A stretch of 45,456 nucleotides of DNA from Lachnospiraceae bacterium (GCA_011959805.1 BLMC01000019.1:1-45456); one strand, 5' to 3'; shown: positions 34,815-44,091, counted from the stretch's first letter. Notes: a model not told the origin generated them from the letters alone. A program made the numbers and translations.

Positions 34815-37800
34815 ATGAGGAAGAAACAAATAACTGCTGGAATGTTGATTTTGCTGATGATATTTATGACAGTTGTGTCAGTTTTGACACCTGGAATCAC
34901 AGTGCAGGCAGCAGGAACAACACTGATTATTCACTATGGTGGAAGAGCTGATAACAGCTATGAAGGATGGAATCTGTGGATTTGGGAAGAAGGAAGAGAA
35001 GGTCAGCGGGTAGATTTTACAGATGCGGATGATTTCGGTAAAGTTGCTGTGTATCAGACCAACAGAAAACCAGGCAGTATTGGTTTTATTCTGCGACTAA
35101 ATGAGTGGGAAGACAAAGACATGGGCGATGACCGATTTGTTACAATGGATGGGGAGACTGTTGAAATTTGGGTGACAAGCGGTGAGGCGGAATTTACCAC
35201 GGAAGCACCAGAAGGAGCAATCCCGTATGATATCGCAGCGCTTGAGGAAGCTCGACTGAATGTATACAATGAGGAAGATGCGACCAAAATTAATGTTCAT
35301 TACTACAACTTTGACCAGAAGTATGGTACAGAGAATGTAGATGCATATGCGTGGGCAGGCAATGAAGTTGGCGGCAGTTATCCAATGTCCGAAAAAGACG
35401 AGTTTGGAGCACTTTTTAAAATAGGATTATTGCCAAAGGAAGGCGTGCGAACAGCTGGAGTTCGAGTCATACAAAACGGCGATGTGGATGCAGCATTAGA
35501 CTATGAGATTGATCTCTTCAAAGCGTCGGATAATACAATTGATGTATACATAGTAGAAGGAAATCCTACTTTGTGGTACAATAAAGAAGAAGTTGTGTAT
35601 AATCCAGTGATTTCGGAGGCGTATTTTTCAGAGACGACAAGCAAAGAAATCTATGCGTTATTGTCCCGCGCACCAAAAGATACAGTTTCCTTGACAACAC
35701 AGTTAAAAGTTACAGATGAAGAGGGCATAGAATATGCTATAGCTTCTGCAGAAAGTGAAGATGGCAGAAATGTTCTGCTAATATTGGAGGAGGAATTGGA
35801 ATTGTCAAAGGCATATGATATATCAATGGAGGGATATGAAGGAACCACCATATCGATGAATAAAATCATTGGTTCAAGCTATTTTGACGAAGCGTTTACA
35901 TATAATGGAGATGACCTTGGCGCTTCCTATACAAAAGAAAAAACAGGTTTTAAAGTATGGGCACCTACGGCATCTGAAGTTTCATTGAATCTGTATGAGC
36001 AAGGGGATGGAGATAATCTGATTGAGACAATTCCAATGACGTTAGGAGAAAAAGGTGTATGGAGTTGTGAGAAGCAAGGTGATTTGAACGGCGTGTACTA
36101 TACATATTCAATTAAGATTGGAAATAAGACAAATGAGGCGGTTGACCTCTACGCAAGAACGACCGGCGTAAACGGTGATAGAGGTATGGTTGTGGATTTA
36201 AGTGCGACCAATCCGGAAGGATTTGAAAATGATGTTAGACCAGCATTTACAAATCCAACGGATGCCGTAATTTATGAGATTCATGTGCGAGACCTTTCTT
36301 CAGATTCGTCATCAGGAATTAGCAATACTGGAAAATTTCTCGGTTTTACAGAAATGGGAACGACCAATCCAGATGGTCTTGCGACAGGAATGGATCATAT
36401 TAAGGATTTGGGTGTGACACATGTACAGATTTTGCCTAGCTATGACTATGCGACAGTGGATGAGACAAAGCTTGATACACCGCAGTTTAACTGGGGTTAT
36501 GACCCCAAAAATTACAATGTTCCAGAAGGTTCTTACAGCACAGATCCTTATCATGGAGAAGTGCGTATCAATGAGATGAAACAGATGATACAGGCATTTC
36601 ATGAAAATGGAATTCGTGTAAATATGGATGTGGTATATAATCATACTTTTAATATAGAAAATTCTTGGTATCAAAAAACAGTGCCAGATTATTTTTATAG
36701 AAAAGTAGGTGATAATTATTCTAATGCATCTGGATGCGGCAATGAAACAGCATCTGAGCGTGCAATGGTGCGCAAGTATATTGTGGATTCGGTTGTTTAT
36801 TGGGCAAAAGAATACCATATTGATGGGTTCCGTTTTGACCTGATGGCAGTGCATGATATTGAGACAATGAATGCAGTACGGGCAGCGTTAGATGAGATAG
36901 ACCCTTCTATTATGGTTTACGGTGAAGGATGGACTGGCGGTGACTGCGCGATTTCTTCCGCACAGCAGGCATTAAAGGCAAACATGGCAAAAATTGATAG
37001 AGTTGGTGCATTTAGCGATGATATCCGCGATGGAATTAAAGGAAGCGTATTTGATGCAATGGATAAGGGATTTATCAGTGGCAAAGATGGAATGGAAGAA
37101 AGCGTTAAGTTCGGTATTGTAGCAGCGACTCCACATCCACAGGTATTGACATGGAAAAATGACAAGAGCAATAAAGGTTGGGCAGCGCAACCGGGACAAA
37201 GTATCAATTATGTCTCTTGTCATGATAATTTGACGTTCTGGGATAAGCTTGCAATGTCAAATGCAGACGACAGTGAAGAGACAAGAGTTCAGATGAACAA
37301 GCTTGGAAGTGCGATTATTCTTACTTCCCAGGGTGTACCATTTTTCCAAGCCGGAGAGGAACTTCTTAGAAGTAAGCCATCGGCGACTGTAGAGGGTGGT
37401 TTTGATGAAAATAGTTATACTTCACCGGATTCTACCAACAGCATCAAATGGGCAGAGAAATCAAAAGTCATGGATACCTATGCATATTATAAAGGGCTTA
37501 TTGCATTTCGCAAGGCACACAATGCACTCCGTATGACGACCACAGCAGATATCCAGAATAATTTGACATTTATGAGTGGGCTAGGTGCAAACGTGATTGG
37601 TTATACAATTGCAAACAATGCAAATGGCGATACCGCAGAAAAGATTACAGTTCTCTTCAATGGAAACAAGGATGCAGTGGATGTAACACTTCCATCAGGT
37701 ACATGGGAAATTTGTGTCAACGATAAGACGGCTGGAACAACATCTTTGGGAACAGCACAGGGAGTCGTATCTGTACCAGGTATTTCAGCAATGGTGCTTG

Positions 37801-38003
37801 TGCAGGGTGATGACACAATTGTAAAAGCAGAGGCAACGACAGAGAAGGAAACAGACACAAATGTTAGCACCCAGGATACTGAATCATCAGGAAACACTGA
37901 GAATATAGAGAAATCATCAGCAAGTACGCCATTTATTATTGGCGGAGCAATAATAGCAGCGGCGGTTGCAACAGGTGTTTTTATAAAGAAACGTAAGAAA
38001 TAA
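34815..38003 (+). CDS. pulA: membrane-anchored type I pullulanase
   Basis: 1062 residues. Signal peptide (1-33), two CBM41-like starch-binding domains (about 38-135 and 155-255), a further N-terminal beta domain (about 258-345), CBM48-like domain (about 360-460) and a GH13 catalytic barrel. The type I hallmark is FNWGYDP (near 558). The GH13 regions are VNMDVVYNHT (near 602), GFRFDLMA (nucleophile Asp near 674), VYGEGWTGG (acid Glu near 703) and SCHDN (Asp near 803). It cuts alpha-1,6 bonds in pullulan and branched dextrins outside the cell. A Thr/Ser/Glu linker leads to a C-terminal transmembrane helix (near 1036-1055) and KKRKK; no LPXTG is present, so anchoring is probably direct. Start at 34815 after GGAGG; an upstream frame from 34776 crosses the promoter. 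Confidence 0.95.
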   Translation: MRKKQITAGMLILLMIFMTVVSVLTPGITVQAAGTTLIIHYGGRADNSYEGWNLWIWEEGREGQRVDFTDADDFGKVAVYQTNRKPGSIGFILRLNEWEDKDMGDDRFVTMDGETVEIWVTSGEAEFTTEAPEGAIPYDIAALEEARLNVYNEEDATKINVHYYNFDQKYGTENVDAYAWAGNEVGGSYPMSEKDEFGALFKIGLLPKEGVRTAGVRVIQNGDVDAALDYEIDLFKASDNTIDVYIVEGNPTLWYNKEEVVYNPVISEAYFSETTSKEIYALLSRAPKDTVSLTTQLKVTDEEGIEYAIASAESEDGRNVLLILEEELELSKAYDISMEGYEGTTISMNKIIGSSYFDEAFTYNGDDLGASYTKEKTGFKVWAPTASEVSLNLYEQGDGDNLIETIPMTLGEKGVWSCEKQGDLNGVYYTYSIKIGNKTNEAVDLYARTTGVNGDRGMVVDLSATNPEGFENDVRPAFTNPTDAVIYEIHVRDLSSDSSSGISNTGKFLGFTEMGTTNPDGLATGMDHIKDLGVTHVQILPSYDYATVDETKLDTPQFNWGYDPKNYNVPEGSYSTDPYHGEVRINEMKQMIQAFHENGIRVNMDVVYNHTFNIENSWYQKTVPDYFYRKVGDNYSNASGCGNETASERAMVRKYIVDSVVYWAKEYHIDGFRFDLMAVHDIETMNAVRAALDEIDPSIMVYGEGWTGGDCAISSAQQALKANMAKIDRVGAFSDDIRDGIKGSVFDAMDKGFISGKDGMEESVKFGIVAATPHPQVLTWKNDKSNKGWAAQPGQSINYVSCHDNLTFWDKLAMSNADDSEETRVQMNKLGSAIILTSQGVPFFQAGEELLRSKPSATVEGGFDENSYTSPDSTNSIKWAEKSKVMDTYAYYKGLIAFRKAHNALRMTTTADIQNNLTFMSGLGANVIGYTIANNANGDTAEKITVLFNGNKDAVDVTLPSGTWEICVNDKTAGTTSLGTAQGVVSVPGISAMVLVQGDDTIVKAEATTEKETDTNVSTQDTESSGNTENIEKSSASTPFIIGGAIIAAAVATGVFIKKRKK

Positions 38004-38014
38004 AAGGTTCGATT

Positions 38015-38043
38015 AAGAGGTAGCATAAGGCTACCTCTTTTTA
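38015..38043 (+). terminator. intrinsic terminator of pulA
   Basis: A 10-bp stem AAGAGGTAGC / GCTACCTCTT, loop ATAAG, then a T run. Confidence 0.85.
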
Positions 38044-38045
38044 TA

Positions 38046-38077
38046 CACAGACCCATACAGAGGAAATAAGCCGCTAA
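38046..38077. repeat. short dispersed repeat, copy 3
   Basis: CACAGACCCATACAGAGGAA-ATAAGCCGCTAA, starting 3 bases after the terminator's T run. It corresponds to the copies at 34564 and 34647. Confidence 0.55.
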
Positions 38078-38106
38078 GGTGGGAAAAGATGAATCAATTT
38101 TATAGA

Positions 38107-38135
38107 TTGACAACGGTGTTATACGAATGTATAAT
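38107..38135 (+). promoter_or_regulatory. consensus promoter of the BlaI/M56 operon
   Basis: TTGACA (38107-38112), 17-base spacer, TATAAT (38130-38135): an exact consensus sigma-A promoter. The -10 lies inside the 36-bp palindrome at 38119-38154. Confidence 0.88.
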
Positions 38136-38154
38136 ATATTATACATTCGTATAA
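38119..38154. promoter_or_regulatory. 36-bp perfect palindrome, probable BlaI-type operator
   Basis: Two 18-bp arms read identically on both strands. It contains two TAC-N4-GTA units, TACGAATGTA (38122-38131) and TACATTCGTA (38142-38151), whose centres are 20 bases apart, two helical turns. This resembles the dyads bound by BlaI/MecI dimers (TACA...TGTA). It covers the -10 and the transcription start. Confidence 0.8.
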
Positions 38155-38168
38155 TAGGAGGGAATACA

Positions 38169-38564
38169 ATGGCAAATAACAGAAAGAAGCTAGGAGAGGC
38201 AGAATTGGAAATTATGCAGGTTATATGGAAAAGTAACTGCCCCATTACATCCAATCAAATTTTGTGTGGATTACAACAATATCGAAGTTGGCAACTATCT
38301 ACTCTAATGACAGCTTTGTCAAGAATGGCAGACAAAGGATTTGTCCACTGTGATCGGTCAACAGGAATTAATCTGTACACGGCAATTGTTTTAGAAGATG
38401 ACTATAAGGTGACAGAGAGTAAGAATTTTCTTAAGAAGCTGTATGACAATTCAATACAAAATCTAGTGGCGAATTTATATAGCAATAAGGTACTTGGGGA
38501 TTCGGATCTTAGAGAACTGCGAAGCTTTTTGGATGCGCTTGATGAGAGAAAGGATGGGGAATGA
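38169..38564 (+). CDS. BlaI/MecI-family repressor
   Basis: 131-residue winged-helix repressor. N-terminal LGEAELEIMQVIWKSNCPIT and LSTLMTALSRMADKGFV are the family DNA-binding pattern; the C-terminal helices dimerise and in BlaI/MecI contain the cleavage site. Start at 38169 with GGAGGG eight bases upstream. Its stop overlaps the M56 protease start. It almost certainly binds the palindrome at 38119-38154 and represses its own operon until the M56 sensor triggers its loss, by analogy to BlaI-BlaR1. Confidence 0.92.
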   Translation: MANNRKKLGEAELEIMQVIWKSNCPITSNQILCGLQQYRSWQLSTLMTALSRMADKGFVHCDRSTGINLYTAIVLEDDYKVTESKNFLKKLYDNSIQNLVANLYSNKVLGDSDLRELRSFLDALDERKDGE

Positions 38565-40594
38565 TGAAAGATATTTTTGTAGCAGTGTTGGAAACGACAT
38601 TGTCAACCAGTGTGATTATTGTCTTGATGTTGTTATTTACCCCAATTTTAAACAGGCGCTATGCAGCAAAGTGGAACTATTGGATATGGATTTTTCTTGC
38701 ATTGCGGTTGCTCATGCCGTTCTCGTTATATGATATCGTTAATTCCTACCATATAAACACAAAAGTAAAAACGAATGAAATTAATGCGATGCAGACATCA
38801 ACACCCGTTATAGAGTCGTCGGGAGATTTGGCACAGATAGAACCTTACACAGAACAGACAGAGTCGCGACAACGAATTGTTTTTGAAATACCAGAGCCAA
38901 TGGTAACGCCTCTCATAACTTCCGATGAAAAAAGCAACAGTAGTATTTCTTTGTTGGATATATGTTCCATTATATGGATAGGTGGTTGTCTTCTTTTTAT
39001 GGTAGTTCATTGGATAAGCTATTTGCGATATAAAAAATTAATTTTCGTGCAGGGAACAAAGCTTGAAGAGGATTCTGTTACGATGTTGTTTGTCTGCTTG
39101 TCAAAGGAATTGTGTATTAGACAGCATATTTATGTGATAGTGTATCATAAAGCAGAGAGTCCGATGGTGATTGGATTTTTTAGACCAATGGTCGTTTTGC
39201 CAGATATGCAATACAGCAAACAAGAGTTATATTTTATTCTTAAACATGAACTGGTGCATTTAAAACGAAAAGATGTTTGTTTGAAACTGCTAATTATTGT
39301 GGCAAATGCAGTTCACTGGTTTAATCCGATTGTCTGGATAATGCAAAAAGAAGCAGTTATTGATATGGAATTATCTTGTGATGAGCGGGTGGTACAAGGA
39401 ATGGATTTTGCAGGTAAGAAGGCATACACAGAAACTTTATTTGCCGCACTGCATAGAAATCATGTGAAACGAACAGTTTTATCAACGCAATTTTATGGAG
39501 GAAAACAAATAATGAAACAGCGATTTCAAAATATTTTAGGTAAAGCGCATAAGAAAAATGGTATTTTAGTGTTGTTGGTGACTGTTCTTTTGGTTGTAGT
39601 CTTTGGAACAACGATTGGCTGCTCTGTTGCAGTTGCAAAAATATCAGAGAAGGGGGATACAGAAGCAAATGTGCCATTAACTGATTTTTCAAAAGCAAAC
39701 GAGGAACAAAAAACGACCAAAGTGCAGATGAAGGTAAGCAAAGAACAGAAAGTGGCAGAGGTACAAACAGAAGATAATGCACTTGTGCCAGAGATGGTTA
39801 GACAGAAGGTGCAACAGCTTGTTGAAAATACATTTTTATATGAAAAGCAGTTGTCAACACACTATATTGACTGGCGTGTTGTTAGTGTAAAACCTAGCTA
39901 TACTTATGAAAATTTTGAGGGTATGACATTGCAGATATATCAGTTTAATTTTGAATTTCTAACAAATAAACCAGATGAAATAGAGTTTTTGGAAGGTATG
40001 CGGATTGATGCAAACGGTTGGGTGGTTACAGGTGGTATCGATAGTAATTATCTAATTTACCAGCAAACAGAAGATGCTCTTGTCTATGTGCGCCACATAT
40101 TTGAGACAGAGTATGTTCCAGGAGATAAAGAATTTACAGAGGAATTACAATATTTGTACAATATGGGAGAGTTTTTACCTGACGCATCGCTACAGGGGAC
40201 AGATGCTATGTTAATGACTTTTGTAAAAGAAGGATTTCCAATACAAGATAGTGTTGTGTGTCAAAATGGAGAAAGATATTCTATTTATTTGGCAGAGGGA
40301 AAATGGATGCGGACAAATACAGATGAGTGGACTGCAAGACGCAATACACAGGTTAAACTTTGGGTGACGCATTTTCAGGATAAATCCTTGGATGACGTTG
40401 AAAAAGAACTTGCGCATGATGGTTATGCAATGATAAACGATAATAGAATCCGGCAGAAAGGAGATATGATATACGCTGCAAAATTAAAGGTATTTGATGG
40501 GGAGGTATGGGGTGTTTTTTCTACATATCCGATTGATACAGGTTGGGGAATAGAGATCCGAAAGATGGCGGATACGCTTTCGCGTAGATTTTAA
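38561..40594 (+). CDS. M56-family (BlaR1-like) sensor metalloprotease
   Basis: 677-residue membrane protein. Helices near 8-27 and 37-55 begin the BlaR1/MecR1 membrane part. The zinc protease motif is HELVH (residues 229-233), with downstream ELSCDE near 270 as third ligand. After a transmembrane segment near 330-350 comes an outside region of about 320 residues. In true BlaR1 this would be a class D beta-lactamase-like sensor with SxxK and KTG motifs; I find neither. The signal is therefore unknown. It follows the repressor with a 3-base overlap. No beta-lactamase or other target gene follows in the operon. Confidence 0.85.
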   Translation: MMKDIFVAVLETTLSTSVIIVLMLLFTPILNRRYAAKWNYWIWIFLALRLLMPFSLYDIVNSYHINTKVKTNEINAMQTSTPVIESSGDLAQIEPYTEQTESRQRIVFEIPEPMVTPLITSDEKSNSSISLLDICSIIWIGGCLLFMVVHWISYLRYKKLIFVQGTKLEEDSVTMLFVCLSKELCIRQHIYVIVYHKAESPMVIGFFRPMVVLPDMQYSKQELYFILKHELVHLKRKDVCLKLLIIVANAVHWFNPIVWIMQKEAVIDMELSCDERVVQGMDFAGKKAYTETLFAALHRNHVKRTVLSTQFYGGKQIMKQRFQNILGKAHKKNGILVLLVTVLLVVVFGTTIGCSVAVAKISEKGDTEANVPLTDFSKANEEQKTTKVQMKVSKEQKVAEVQTEDNALVPEMVRQKVQQLVENTFLYEKQLSTHYIDWRVVSVKPSYTYENFEGMTLQIYQFNFEFLTNKPDEIEFLEGMRIDANGWVVTGGIDSNYLIYQQTEDALVYVRHIFETEYVPGDKEFTEELQYLYNMGEFLPDASLQGTDAMLMTFVKEGFPIQDSVVCQNGERYSIYLAEGKWMRTNTDEWTARRNTQVKLWVTHFQDKSLDDVEKELAHDGYAMINDNRIRQKGDMIYAAKLKVFDGEVWGVFSTYPIDTGWGIEIRKMADTLSRRF

Positions 40595-40663
40595 TGTACA
40601 AAACCTGAAATATCCGGTATACTGTATAGTAGAAAATAGAATCGAGAAAGCGAGGTTTTTACA

Positions 40664-42037
40664 ATGCGTTATGATGTAATCATTATAGGAGCAGGACCAG
40701 GCGGGATTTTTACAGCATTTGAGATGATTCACAGGAAAAATGATATTAAAATCGCAGTGTTTGAGGCGGGACATGCGCTTGATAGGCGACATTGCCCGAT
40801 TGATGGAGATAAGGTCAAGAGTTGTATTCAATGCAAAAGCTGTTCTATTATGAGTGGTTTTGGCGGTGCGGGCGCTTTCTCAGATGGAAAGTACAATATT
40901 ACAAATGATTTTGGGGGAACTCTGTTTGAATATATTGGCAAGGCAAAGGCAATTGAGTTGATGGAGTATGTGGACCAGATTAATATGAAATATGGTGGTG
41001 AAGGTACTAAGATGTACTCTACAGCAGGTACACATTTAAAAAAGCTTTGTTTACAAAATAAACTCAATCTACTTGATGCTTCTGTCCGTCATCTTGGCAC
41101 AGATATTAACTATGTTGTGCTAGAAAATTTGTATACAGAGATGAAAGACAAAATCGATTTTTATTTCGATACCCCTGTTATTGATGTGGAAATGGATGAA
41201 GGTGGATATCGCGTAAATTGTAGTGCAAACAGCTATGAATGTGACAAGTGTGTTATTTCTGTTGGAAGGAGTGGCAGCAAGTGGATGGAGAGCATTTGCT
41301 CTAAGCTTGCGATTCCTACAAAGTCTAATCGGGTCGATATTGGAGTGCGCGTGGAGCTTCCAGCAGTTATTTTTTCGCATCTTACAGATGAGTTGTACGA
41401 GAGTAAGATTGTTTATCGCACAGAAAAATTTGAGGATAGGGTGCGAACATTCTGCATGAATCCAAAAGGGATTGTGGTCAATGAGAACACAAATGGTATT
41501 GTCACAGTAAATGGACATAGTTATGAGGGGGCAGACAAACAGACAGAAAATACGAACTTTGCGTTGTTGGTAGCAAAACATTTTTCAGAGCCGTTTAAAG
41601 ATAGCAATGGTTATGGTGAGAGTATTGCCAGACTATCAAATATGTTAGGCGGAGGTGTTATTGTACAACGTTTTGGAGATTTGGTGCGTGGTAGACGCAG
41701 CAATGCAAAACGCATTGAGGAAGGACTGGTGACACCAACGCTTGCGGCGACACCCGGCGACTTAAGTTTGGTGCTGCCAAAGCGCATTTTAGACGGTATT
41801 ATAGAGATGATTTATGCGCTCGATAAGATTGCGCCGGGAACAGCCAATGACGATACATTGCTTTACGGCGTGGAAGTTAAGTTTTATAATATGGAAGTGG
41901 ATATTGACAGGAACCTTGAGACGCGATATCCAGGATTGTATGTGATTGGCGATGGAAGTGGTGTTACACATTCGCTCTCTCATGCATCTGCCAGCGGAGT
42001 GTATGTGGCGCGGCAAATATTGAGGCAAACAATATAG
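40664..42037 (+). CDS. FAD-dependent oxidoreductase (COG2509-type)
   Basis: 457 residues. The N-terminal dinucleotide fold is YDVIIIGAGPGGIFTAFEM with acidic VFEAG, and the C-terminal FAD contact is GLYVIGDGSGVTHSLSHASA. A cysteine-rich loop CPIDGDKVKSCIQCKSC lies near residues 46-62, followed by GFGGAGAFSDGKYN, the signature of the COG2509 uncharacterised dehydrogenases. It is probably cytoplasmic; the substrate is unknown. The cysteines may act in redox chemistry. The start at 40664 has GAGAAAGCGAGG upstream. It is a single gene without clear operon partners. Confidence 0.88.
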   Translation: MRYDVIIIGAGPGGIFTAFEMIHRKNDIKIAVFEAGHALDRRHCPIDGDKVKSCIQCKSCSIMSGFGGAGAFSDGKYNITNDFGGTLFEYIGKAKAIELMEYVDQINMKYGGEGTKMYSTAGTHLKKLCLQNKLNLLDASVRHLGTDINYVVLENLYTEMKDKIDFYFDTPVIDVEMDEGGYRVNCSANSYECDKCVISVGRSGSKWMESICSKLAIPTKSNRVDIGVRVELPAVIFSHLTDELYESKIVYRTEKFEDRVRTFCMNPKGIVVNENTNGIVTVNGHSYEGADKQTENTNFALLVAKHFSEPFKDSNGYGESIARLSNMLGGGVIVQRFGDLVRGRRSNAKRIEEGLVTPTLAATPGDLSLVLPKRILDGIIEMIYALDKIAPGTANDDTLLYGVEVKFYNMEVDIDRNLETRYPGLYVIGDGSGVTHSLSHASASGVYVARQILRQTI

Positions 42038-42157
42038 GAAAATCAAAAGAACTACAATAACAGTATCAAAACTTTTTCAAAAGAGATTGGATTCTTCTAT
42101 GGTGAGTGCAACGAAAAATATCTGGATTTAAGAAGGAATAAGATAGAGGAGAAGCAG

Positions 42158-42748
42158 ATGAAAGGTACAAAATATGAGCCAGCAGATATTGAGATTTATA
42201 CTAAGGAGAAAGGATTGGTACTCAAAGAGAAATCTTTAATTGCATATTATCAATCTGATGGGAAAATTCTTGCAGTTGGTACAGAGGTAGAACAGATTGC
42301 AAACCAGCATCAAGATGGAGTGATTACGTTATCTCCTCTGCGGCAGGGAATGGTCGCAGATTATTGTGCAGCAGTACAGATGTTCAAAATGTTGCTTGCG
42401 CGTGCGTGTGGAAAACGACCTTTTTGGAAGCCCAGTATTATAGTTGGAATACCTTCGGTGGGAATTACAGAAGTAGAAAAAAAAGCGATTGAAGATATGA
42501 TTTTTCAGATTGGTTCTAAAGCGGTTACAGTTTTTGAAGGTGATTATCAAACATTGGAAAGAGAGATGAGAGAACATCAACCAAAAATATTTGCAAAATG
42601 TGAGATTTTTATTATTATTACCAAATATGAGCCTGAGCGATATGTATTAGAGGAGTTTAATAATATATTGCAATATGCAAAGAAGAAAGGAATTTCTGTA
42701 GATTGTGTAAATGAATTGTTGAGAGAGGCGCAAAGTGATAATAAATAA
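42158..42748 (+). CDS. truncated MreB/actin-like protein
   Basis: 196 residues whose body aligns by eye with the first half of MreB. IEIYTKEKGLVLKEKSLIAY corresponds to the LVYVKGKGIVLNEPSVVA strand region, GKILAVGTEVEQI to GKVLAVGEEAKKM, VITLSPLRQGMVADYCAA to VAIRPLKDGVIADFDVT, and IIVGIPSVGITEVEKKAIED to VVICVPSGVTEVERRAVE. The phosphate-1 loop (DLGTAN) is replaced by KYEPADIE, and the protein ends before the phosphate-2 region (GGGTTD). It therefore probably does not bind ATP or polymerise like MreB. The ATG at 42158 is preceded by AGGAGAAGCAG. It could be a regulatory paralogue or a degenerate relic; it is intact as a reading frame. Confidence 0.7.
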   Translation: MKGTKYEPADIEIYTKEKGLVLKEKSLIAYYQSDGKILAVGTEVEQIANQHQDGVITLSPLRQGMVADYCAAVQMFKMLLARACGKRPFWKPSIIVGIPSVGITEVEKKAIEDMIFQIGSKAVTVFEGDYQTLEREMREHQPKIFAKCEIFIIITKYEPERYVLEEFNNILQYAKKKGISVDCVNELLREAQSDNK

Positions 42749-42806
42749 ATCTGTTGTCAAAATAGATATAAGAGGGTTTTGAGAGGATACGATAAAAGGG
42801 GATATT

Positions 42807-43316
42807 ATGCGATTTCAATATTGTCCATATTGTGGGAAGAACGTAGAATTGAGAGAAATTGGTGATGAAGGCATGATTCCATATTGCACAGAATGTAAGA
42901 TTCCATTGTGGAATATGTTCACCACCAGTATTATTGTAGCGGTGGTAAACGAGTATAATGAAGTGGTACTATTGCGTCAAAATTATGTTTCGACAACAAA
43001 TCATGTATGTGTTGCTGGTGTTATGAAAATGGGAGAATCTGCTGAGGAGACAGTGGTGCGTGAAATCGGTGAGGAGTTGGGACTGCATGTAAAATCTTTA
43101 AAGTACGTAAAAAGCTATCCTTATGAGAAAAAAGAAATGTTAATGCTTGGCTTTCAGGCAGTTGTTGACAAAAAAGAGTTTACGTTGTCTAAGGAAGTGG
43201 ATGCTGCAGAATGGGTAAAATTTAAGGATGCGTTGTCTTTGCTTCGGGAGGGAAGTATTGCGTGGCAATTGGTGAAAACTGTGATTGGAGATAAAGATGA
43301 TTTATATGACAGGTGA
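42807..43316 (+). CDS. NUDIX hydrolase with zinc ribbon (NudC-like)
   Basis: 169 residues. The N-terminal zinc ribbon has Cys6, Cys9, Cys27 and Cys30 (YCPYCG ... YCTEC). The NUDIX box is complete: G-x5-E-x7-REIGEELGL, beginning at GVMKMGE near residue 72. The segment after it, KSYPYEKKEMLMLGFQA, parallels the SQPWPFPxS...GF signature of NADH pyrophosphatases (NudC), which cleave NAD(H) and remove NAD caps from RNA. The motif is not exact, so specificity is uncertain. Start at 42807, AAAGGGG six bases upstream. It overlaps the following metallophosphoesterase by 20 bases. Confidence 0.88.
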   Translation: MRFQYCPYCGKNVELREIGDEGMIPYCTECKIPLWNMFTTSIIVAVVNEYNEVVLLRQNYVSTTNHVCVAGVMKMGESAEETVVREIGEELGLHVKSLKYVKSYPYEKKEMLMLGFQAVVDKKEFTLSKEVDAAEWVKFKDALSLLREGSIAWQLVKTVIGDKDDLYDR

Positions 43317-44091
43317 TTGTCATGGAGAGTTTGGACGATTTTCAAAAAGGCAGCGAATGCGGTTGCAAAATGTGATGTCGGACAACGATTTTGTGATTAT
43401 CTGTGGTGATATGGGGTTAGTATGGAAAAATGACAGAGAATTTGCATACAATAAAAAATGGCTTTCAGCACTTCCGTTTACGATTTTGTGGGTACAGGGC
43501 AACCATGAAAATTATGATTTAATTTCTAAATTTCCTATAGAAATATGGCATGGCGGTAAGGTACGACATATTGTAAAAGATAAGATTATTTTATTGGAGC
43601 GAGGGCAGATATTTGAGATAGAAGATAAATATTTTTTTACATTTGGTGGTGCTTCTACACATGATATACAAGGAGGAATTTTAGACAGAACATTGTCTTC
43701 TTATGAAAAGGACAAAAGGCGGGCAAAAAAGAGTGGTCTGCCATATCGCATTAAAGGCGTGTCTTGGTGGGCGCAGGAATTGCCATCTCTTGAAGAGATG
43801 CAGGAGGGCAGAGACAATTTGGCAAAAGTAAACAATTGTGTGGATTTTGTTGTAACACACTGTCTTTCTGGGAAGATGCAAGAGAAACTACAAACTGTTC
43901 TTGCTGCGAAGGGGATGGATAATTTATCAAAGAAAATTGGTGCGTATGAAAAAGACATTTTAAATATTTATTTTGATGAAATTGAGGAAAAGCTCATGTA
44001 TAAACATTGGTTTTGTGGGCATTATCATGTAAATTGTAGAATTGACAATCAACATACTGTGCTTTATGAGGACATTCTATGGAATATATAA
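43297..44091 (+). CDS. calcineurin-like metallophosphoesterase
   Basis: 264 residues with all five family motifs: GDCHGEF (residues 6-12), GDMGLVW, GNHEN, VTHCLSG and GHYHVN near the C-terminus. These bind two metal ions for phosphate ester or pyrophosphate cleavage. Start at 43297 with GGAGATAAAG upstream, inside the end of the NUDIX gene; translation is coupled. Substrate unknown; nucleotides or RNA ends are possible given the neighbour. It overlaps the next gene by 13 bases. Confidence 0.9.
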   Translation: MIYMTGDCHGEFGRFSKRQRMRLQNVMSDNDFVIICGDMGLVWKNDREFAYNKKWLSALPFTILWVQGNHENYDLISKFPIEIWHGGKVRHIVKDKIILLERGQIFEIEDKYFFTFGGASTHDIQGGILDRTLSSYEKDKRRAKKSGLPYRIKGVSWWAQELPSLEEMQEGRDNLAKVNNCVDFVVTHCLSGKMQEKLQTVLAAKGMDNLSKKIGAYEKDILNIYFDEIEEKLMYKHWFCGHYHVNCRIDNQHTVLYEDILWNI

